DNA of 10,536 bases, taken from assembly GCA_003024985.2 (NCBI GenBank), contig PXIH01S0002925.1; one strand, written 5' to 3'. This document shows, in pieces, positions 6,601-10,536 of this stretch; positions within the stretch are counted from its first letter, which is position 1, and every line of letters begins with the position of its first letter. Position numbers and translations under genes: made by a program. The DNA comes from Euperipatoides rowelli. Lineage: Eukaryota > Onychophora > Udeonychophora > Euonychophora > Peripatopsidae. The notes beneath the pieces are model-generated. The model was not told the DNA's origin. It was given only the letters and a program-made list of their open reading frames with translations, and did no database searches.

Positions 6601-8734
6601 CCTTCTGCTAAGAAAATAACTGCCTTACCGACAACTGGTAAGACTTAGTAACAGACTTTTTTTTAATATCTGTAATTATTAAGAATATACTATTGCTTTG
6701 AATATATTACAACTTTTTGTGATTCATCCTCATCTTATCTTTATGGCTGTTTGGATTATCTTAAGGTCATCCAACCATTCTCTTCTTGGTCTTCCTCTTA
6801 TTTTCTGTCCATCCCTCAAGTGATATTACTAGTCTAATTCCTGCAGGCCCTCCAGACATGCCCGGCATATTTCCATTACTTCTTCCTTGCTTCATCCAAA
6901 ATACCATAACCATCTCCCCATTTTTTCCACACTTCCTCATTTCTGATCATATCTGTCCATTTTATTTTCAACATTCTTCTTGCACACCAGATATCAAAAG
7001 CATTGATCTTCTTTTCCAAGTCTTTGGCTAAAGTCCAAGTCTGGCATCCATATAAGAAAACTGACCAAACATAGCATTTTAACATCTTCAATTTAAATGT
7101 TGTTAATGTTTCTAACTAGAAGTTCTTTTTGTTTACAAAATGCAAATTTTGCCATTCCTATCCTTCTGTTTATAAACTTTTATTAAAATCACATTGAATG
7201 CCACACATTTTGATTTTTTAATAAGCCATTTAAAAATTCACTTTAACATAAATTACGCAATGAAAATTTTGACTTTTTCTGAGACATGGAACACACACCC
7301 CTAAAATAATATATTATTAACATTTATTTACCCAAAATCTATTTACTCGAGGAGTCTGAGGAAAATATCGCTCGCGTGAATTGAGGGATTGTTGTATATA
7401 TTGTAGATTTATGTGAACAATTGTTGTTCATTTATCTTGAAGTAAATGTTCATTGAGTACTTCCAGTCAGGCTTGACAAATGTGAAAATGTAGATATTTT
7501 TTTTCAAGTTAAAACAACAGACTAGTAGGCTACTATATAATGACGATTGTATTTCTTAGTGTAACGGAATGATTTTTTGGTATTTATAGCACAACAAGTA
7601 CCAAGACGTGTGTCCGATAGTTTAAAACTGGATGATGAAAAAGTGCAGAAAAAAATTGCCAAGAAATTAGAAAAACAACAAATTCCACAGAGGACCACTG
7701 TGCAGAAAAAAGTGGGTCTCTTTAGCCATCTGTACCAATATGAACGTGAGGTTTCCCTCACACAGGGGATGCAGTAAGTTTTATTATTATTATTAATATT
7801 ATTACTTTAACTGTTACTATTATTTTTACTATAACTGAATGACAACAAAATAGTGTAAAGTACTGGCGGTGAATGGCAGCGGAGGCCGGATGAATATTGC
7901 ACAATACGATTTATCGAAAAAAATATTTATTGTTAAAAATAATGAAACACAAATCTAGTTGGTTTATATGGTCAAATGATTAGAACCTCATCAGGATAGG
8001 CTACAAATAATCTATCTTTGATTTCAAAACTAATTCATTTGTGTGTAGACATAGTGCTCCAGTCGGTGTGTTTCCTCCCATTCCTTGATAATTTGTTTAA
8101 TAATGTGATTTTTTTTAGTAATTGTATTAGCGCTCGTAAGATGGCTCTAATTTATTAATGTTTGTTTCTTATATTATTATTTTTGTTTTATTAACAAAGA
8201 ATGTTAAGATATTACAAAATATAGGTGCTTTGTACTAAGTTAAATTTAATAATATCCCTAGCGCATGGATAAATATGAGATTTTTTACAAAGTATCGATT
8301 GGTGAAAATAAATAGCCTACTTTAAATATAAAAAAAAGTATAAACCAAAGTTTTGAGCCTTGAGGGAAATGTTCTATAGTTCTGAGACTGTTAAGTCTTG
8401 ATCTTGTGTTCCATTATGAAGTGGACTTAACTGTTTAATGTAATTATACCAAAAGATTATATCATGTAATTTATTAACATCGTTATTATCAATGTCCTGT
8501 TTTAAAGAATTTGTTGTATTAACTAATGCACTCGTGTTATCTAGGTCACAGGTACAATGCATATAAAATTATTTAATTTTCTATAAGTAATATCGTTAAA
8601 TATTTTGCTATGTTTACAGGTTTTCCTCCACAGGAATTCACCCTGCTATTCTAAAATTAGGTCTTCAATACGCTGAAGGAGTGACGTGTGGCTCTAATGC
8701 TAGATGTATTGCTTTGCTTAGTACATTCAAAAAG
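655..8734 (+). CDS. EIF2B4: eIF2B delta subunit, partial spliced gene (5 exons, 3' end outside window)
   Basis: Spliced CDS join(655-669, 2398-3057, 6553-6637, 7590-7773, 8620-8734), 1059 nt and 353 codons with no internal stop. Known family role: delta is a regulatory subunit of the cytosolic decameric eIF2B complex, the guanine-nucleotide exchange factor for eIF2, whose inhibition by phosphorylated eIF2 drives the integrated stress response. Seen here: a disordered basic N-terminus (residues 1-225), a charged linker (226-290), then the start of the conserved alpha/beta/delta helical domain (about 294-353) with KVGLFSHLYQYE, SLTQGM, IHPAILKLGLQYAEG and GSNARCIALL. Intron phases are 0, 0, 1 and 2, and the last exon ends in phase 0. 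The Rossmann-like C-terminal domain, roughly 300 residues, must lie to the right. Exons 2-5 are secure; exon 1 and the start are inferred. GCD2-like paralogues (alpha, beta) are less likely because they lack this long basic N-terminus. Confidence 0.9.
1073..1903 (+). pseudogene. Decayed LINE (CR1/L2/Jockey-like) reverse-transcriptase C-terminus and 3' UTR
   Basis: A broken retrotransposon copy in intron 1, same strand as the host gene. In one frame from about 1073 to 1358, with internal stops at 1103, 1130, 1259 and 1356, it reads VWFEETLFF-HSHIKYIVNK, then MIYKTFHITPELFKNL and NSFVQPHLDYYSAEYT. These correspond to the LINE segments just past the polymerase palm: a DLGVWFD-like block, an HI...NKA...LGLI helix and a LYKSFVRP-LEY-S motif. 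After a frameshift, 1413-1607 reads GIYTPTQRLLFNDLVFVDKH, like the RRLFNDLVFLYK region before the LINE C-terminus. A further frame gives LIELFKRLLTIYL (about 1648). The copy ends in an AATAAAG signal and TTCTATTCTATTC at about 1883-1902, a typical short-repeat LINE tail. The catalytic palm and endonuclease are absent, so it cannot be active. Confidence 0.75.
2067..2067. other. Ambiguous base (N)
   Basis: One of three unresolved bases, with 5449 and 6147. All are in introns, so none affects the coding call. Confidence 0.99.
2398..3057 (+). CDS. EIF2B4: eIF2B delta exon 2, disordered basic N-terminal region
   Basis: Encodes residues 6-225 in one frame of 220 codons. The acceptor is a T-run ending in TTTTTAG at 2397; the donor GTAAGT begins at 3058 and matches the consensus. 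The product is rich in Lys, Ser, Asn, Pro and Thr with little hydrophobic content, so it is probably disordered, and it has a basic patch KKRHRHNKKKG at residues 86-96. Its end, SKAEMRRERRILQ (213-225), resembles the charged segment before the folded core in animal delta subunits (SKAEL-RAERR type in vertebrates, recalled from memory). That helix continues directly into exon 3, which supports the junction. If the intron were retained, the frame would add 13 codons and stop at 3097-3099. Confidence 0.85.
3197..3302. repeat. TATTTTGTAT-type dispersed repeat, copy 1
   Basis: Reiterated TATTTTGTAT and GTATCGAAAATAC words. The segment 3235-3300 aligns with 5457-5515: TTGTATC, AAAATAC, a TTC-rich spacer, then TATTTTGTATTGAA, ATACAT and TTGTAAT occur in the same order. 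Many words are partly self-complementary, so each copy can fold on itself. This suggests a MITE-like or foldback repeat of unknown family. Confidence 0.6.
3325..3433. repeat. SINE-like dispersed repeat, copy 1
   Basis: About 109 bp aligned in direct orientation with 3715-3834, at roughly 80-85% identity by eye. Shared blocks include GTTGTCC, TGGTTGGTATACTG, ATACCGGGAGT, GGTTACCCTCG, GGGG, GGCAGT and CTGACCG. Copy 1 lacks about 8 bp (AGGGCCGT) present in copy 2. It is clearly richer in GC and CpG than its surroundings. No ORF. Unknown family. Confidence 0.8.
3715..3834. repeat. SINE-like dispersed repeat, copy 2
   Basis: About 120 bp, direct repeat of 3325-3433, 390 bp downstream, with unrelated flanks. 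It contains a GCCC-GTA-GGGC hairpin (3762-3772) and CAGTG-T-CACTG (3808-3818), the second of which is not preserved in copy 1. A weak resemblance to pol III A-box sequence (TAACATGGTTGG) is present, but no good B-box, so a tRNA-derived SINE is only a possibility. Confidence 0.8.
4453..4757. mobile_element. MITE-like element with terminal inverted repeats
   Basis: Inverted repeats at 4461-4483 and 4728-4750 match at 21 of 23 positions; both contain AGGCCTAAGT and AAACTGG. Direct AAATTAT copies at 4446-4452 and 4758-4764 could be a 7-8 bp target-site duplication, which would place the ends at 4453 and 4757 (about 305 bp). The interior has a TAACCTTACCTTTACCTTGA-type stretch near 4551 and no coding capacity. 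This fits a non-autonomous DNA transposon. The superfamily is open; a hAT-like duplication length is suggestive only, since the AT-rich duplication could be chance. Confidence 0.65.
5358..5525. repeat. TATTTTGTAT-type dispersed repeat, copy 2
   Basis: The longer copy, with TGTATTTTGTATTTT near 5361 and 5402, a CGATAC centre near 5417, and TATTTTGTATTGAAAATAC near 5482. It ends next to CCCAACCTTG (5520-5529). Its right part matches copy 1 in intron 2. The short minus-strand ORF across it is an artefact of the repeated words. Confidence 0.6.
6553..6637 (+). CDS. EIF2B4: eIF2B delta exon 3, charged helix and linker
   Basis: Encodes residues 226-253 plus the first base of codon 254: EAQRAAKASGK followed by a Thr/Ser/Pro linker. 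The acceptor is TTGTTGTAG ending at 6552; the donor GTAAGA begins at 6638. Joining to exon 2 in phase 0 gives RRILQ-EAQRAAK, an uninterrupted alanine- and arginine-rich helix like that of vertebrate delta subunits (QEAERALKQ type, from memory). This match is the main reason for accepting so short an exon. It leaves the frame in phase 1. Confidence 0.8.
6638..7589 (+). other. Intron 3 of eIF2B delta gene
   Basis: 952 bp, GTAAGA donor and TATTTATAG acceptor, phase 1. The antisense LINE fragment fills 6734-7177. The remaining 7178-7589 is AT-rich with no gene; it includes the odd palindrome TAGTAGGCTACTA at 7523-7535. Confidence 0.85.
6734..7177 (-). pseudogene. Decayed antisense LINE reverse-transcriptase C-terminal fragment
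   Basis: A broken non-LTR retrotransposon fragment in intron 3, opposite to the host gene. On the minus strand, in order: INRRIGMAKFAFCKQKELL (about 7174-7118); after a frameshift, CYVWSVFLYGCQTWTLAKD (about 7077-7021) and WCARRMLKIKWTDMIRNEEV (about 6987-6928); then, after a stop at 6876-6878, KYAGHVWR; and in a third frame GRPRREWLDDLK (about 6800-6765). The LYG-ETWTL, RRMLRI-W-D...NEEV, AGHV-R and GRPR-WLDD blocks are typical of the region downstream of the RT palm in many invertebrate LINEs. The polymerase active site and endonuclease are absent, so it is inactive. Its lineage differs from the intron-1 LINE. Confidence 0.85.
7590..7773 (+). CDS. EIF2B4: eIF2B delta exon 4, start of conserved core
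   Basis: Completes codon 254 (G+CA, Ala) and runs to the first two bases of codon 315. The acceptor is TATTTATAG at 7589; the donor GTAAGT begins at 7774. A Lys/Glu-rich helical linker (about 265-282) leads to QQIPQR (284-289), then KVGLFSHLYQYE (294-305) and SLTQGM (309-314). Vertebrate delta has closely similar QQVP, LFSHL-QY and SLTQ-M segments at the entrance to the conserved domain, which makes this the first clearly diagnostic exon. An ATG at 7577 in the same frame lies in the intron tail and is not a start. Confidence 0.92.
7774..8619 (+). other. Intron 4 of eIF2B delta gene
   Basis: 846 bp, GTAAGT donor and TTTACAG acceptor, phase 2. It starts with a short (TTA)n-like tract (about 7780-7804) and has a small GC-richer island at 7862-7894. 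Apart from the antisense ORF at 8374-8562 nothing gene-like is visible. Confidence 0.88.
8374..8562 (-). other. Unassigned 62-codon antisense ORF in intron 4
   Basis: The translation MHCTCDLDNTSALVNTTNSL... is acidic and Asn-rich, with DIDNNDVNKLHDIIFWYNYI in the middle. Its codon and residue mix looks less random than the other intronic ORFs, being low in Lys/Ile/Phe homopolymer translation. Frame stops flank it on both sides. I recognise no family. It could be a relic of a mobile element or chance. Confidence 0.2.
8620..8734 (+). CDS. EIF2B4: eIF2B delta exon 5, N-terminal helical domain of the alpha/beta/delta fold
   Basis: Completes codon 315 (CA+G, Gln) and encodes residues 316-353, ending in phase 0 before donor GTAACT at 8735. 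It contains IHPAILKLGLQYAEG (321-335) and GSNARCIALL (339-348), the best conserved part of the delta N-terminal helical domain. The acceptor TTTACAG ends at 8619. A second AG 14 nt on (8632-8633) would break the frame, so the first is used. The spacing between SLTQGM in exon 4 and IHPA equals that in vertebrate delta as I recall it, which supports the junction. Confidence 0.93.
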
Positions 8735-10536
8735 GTAACTAAATTGTCAGTATTTCTTTTTAATCGAATTCTCAAATTGTAAGTAACTTGGTATTGTGTC
8801 TTGTTGATGAATCAGTAACCTACTGTATTACGGTAATTAGATAATGGTATTTATTTCAATATTTTAACCATAATAAGAAAAGCTTCACTTTGTAATAGAT
8901 GTAACCTATCTACTTTTATGGAATTCTGTGAATTTAAAGTTGCAATTCTTAATATAATCAATGGGTACATAACGATGAATGCATGCACTATTAATTTCTT
9001 GTATATTTATATTTTTTTACAGCCCCTTTTCATATATTTTTTTATTTATGTATCACATAGTATATACAGTTAATTTAACTTCAGTTCTACTGTAAATATA
9101 ATTATGATGTATAACTTTTGTGCTTTGATTGTTGTGTTTATTTAACACTTTATGTAATAGATTAATTACCCTGTGTATTGTATGAGTAGAAATAAACAAT
9201 TGGTTTAAAACATACTCTAAATATCTATAACCCTAATTTAAATATGATCGTGTTCCAAAGCCAGTAACAGTGCCATATACGCTCGGTGCAAGAACTATTT
9301 TTAGAAACTTTAAAAAAAAAAAATGTTTGCTGCACATGTAACGGGCTTAAACGCTAGTTATAATTAACTGGTATTAGAAAGAGTTAATTTACTTAAGTCT
9401 TATGATAGAAGATACTATAGATTAAGTACGGTATTTAAAAGATAGTTGTTGTTATTAAAAAATGTTCATCCAAAGTTTCACATTTTACAAACTCCACACC
9501 CCTCATCACATCATTGCAAATATTATTATTTTTTGTTTAATTTATAATTAATTAACATACAGTATATAGCCTACTGTACTTTAATTTTTAACATTCATGA
9601 AAAAACATTACTTTTAAAAAAAATGAAACGCTGCAAATTTTGAGTGATTTTTTTTTTTTTGGTTTTTAAAGTACTGTATGATGTCACATGCTGATGATCT
9701 CCCTTTCCCATGAGTCAGATATTGTCAATTTTTCCAATTCCCCTTCAAAGTGTGACATTTAATTAGGTTTGTGTATACTCAATCGTATTTTTCCCCTATC
9801 TGTCACCAATAAAAATATTTAAACTCTCCCACCTACTCATCTTTAATTTCCAGCCCAGTGCATGCAATTCAAAATATTTATGGTCCTCCATTGAATTAAA
9901 TTGTTGCACCATTTTTTGTAAATGAACTGCTAAACTTGTTATTGAAATTCAATCTCATTTTCTTAATGCCAGATGTTTTGAAGAAAATTTCAATTTTTTT
10001 ATATACTGTAACTAATATTAAAAGTTGCTTGATGTGTTTTGAAAAGTCAGCAAATAGCAGCTTAACAAGAATGATTACGTTATGTTTACAGAGAATAAAT
10101 GTCAAATGTAACGGATTTTTATTATAGATTTTCAAAGATTTTTACTAAAAACAAAATTAAATAAAAAAAAAGTGTTATTTACAATTCAACTTTTAAAATA
10201 TTTATCGTTAGCTCCTCCCCTTTAAAACAACATTGTCTTCTGTATATGCTTGGGGAGATATTTGGTTACATCATTGTTGAGAAACGAATAGCTTTTACTA
10301 TACTAAACTATAGAATATTCACTATCTTCATCAGTTAAAGGCTGGAAATCCTATGCACTAATTGTTAAAATACTTGCACAGAATCATAATCAAATTCATC
10401 CTTTGTGCTATTATTACTACAAGCGGAACTGCACTCTATTTACAGCATAAATCAACAGCACCTAAACAGATATAAAAGTAGTTTTGTCATAAAAATAATC
10501 TCAGACCCCCAAAATAATTTGAAACCTTTTTTTTTT
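8735..10536 (+). other. Start of intron 5 (continues beyond window)
   Basis: At least 1802 bp after donor GTAACT. I searched for the next delta exon, expected to continue the helical domain, and found no acceptor followed by a matching reading frame. The overlapping ORFs near 9896-10135 on both strands translate AT-rich filler. A stretch at about 9085-9200 ending in GAAATAAACAA looks vaguely like a LINE 3' UTR but lacks coding support. Long A or T runs occur near 9310, 9650, 10165 and the right edge. Confidence 0.75.

Noticed and set aside
6786-7031. 81-codon plus-strand ORF
   Set aside because: Antisense shadow of the LINE fragment, which reads meaningfully only on the minus strand.
7522-7761. 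79-codon minus-strand ORF
   Set aside because: Antisense shadow of eIF2B-delta exon 4.
9085-9200. A further LINE 3' UTR ending in GAAATAAACAA
   Set aside because: No coding remnant upstream, no terminal short repeat and no stem-loop; AATAAA is common by chance here.
9896-10135. Overlapping ORFs on both strands in intron 5
   Set aside because: Both translate AT-rich DNA into Ile/Leu/Lys/Phe/Asn-rich sequence, have no motif and do not match the expected continuation of eIF2B delta.
1-10536. tRNA, rRNA, CRISPR array or bacterial-type operon features
   Set aside because: No cloverleaf, rRNA segment, regularly spaced repeat or ribosome-binding-site-linked ORF series was seen; the window is spliced animal DNA.

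Overview
The window is AT-rich eukaryotic (animal) nuclear DNA. It holds the 5' two thirds of one intron-split gene on the + strand, interrupted and surrounded by decayed transposable elements. The gene encodes the delta subunit of translation initiation factor eIF2B (EIF2B4 family). I could assemble five exons: 655-669, 2398-3057, 6553-6637, 7590-7773 and 8620-8734. All four internal junctions have GT/AG ends, and the joined frame is open for 353 codons. The last two exons carry the family-diagnostic stretches KVGLFSHLYQYE, IHPAILKLGLQYAEG and GSNARCIALL. The C-terminal half of the protein (roughly 300 residues in relatives) is missing, because intron 5 runs off the right edge. Exon 1 (five codons) is a hypothesis; exons 2-5 are well supported.

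Layout. Positions 1-619 are upstream sequence with a perfect 27-bp inverted repeat (127-190) and what looks like the 3' end of a minus-strand LINE with an (AAT)n tail (323-505). Exon 1 may start near 620. Intron 1 (670-2397) holds a plus-strand LINE reverse-transcriptase remnant of the CR1/L2/Jockey kind (about 1073-1903). Exon 2 is a long, lysine/serine-rich, disordered N-terminal region. Intron 2 (3058-6552) carries two pairs of dispersed repeats (3197-3302 with 5358-5525; 3325-3433 with 3715-3834) and a roughly 305-bp MITE-like element with terminal inverted repeats (4453-4757). Intron 3 (6638-7589) holds an antisense LINE remnant of a second, different lineage (6734-7177). Introns 4 and 5 are mostly featureless AT-rich sequence.

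Organism. Introns of 0.8-3.5 kb, several LINE lineages and MITEs indicate a metazoan. The words TAGGCTA and TACTGTA are over-represented on both strands. From memory such words are common in echinoderm sequence, so a marine deuterostome such as an echinoderm is a tentative guess. Three ambiguous bases (2067, 5449, 6147) suggest a draft assembly.

I found no undescribed multi-gene system. The most checkable oddities are the perfect hairpin near the left edge, the paired intron-2 repeats, the MITE-like element, and a weak-context upstream ATG that would overlap the eIF2B-delta start codon.
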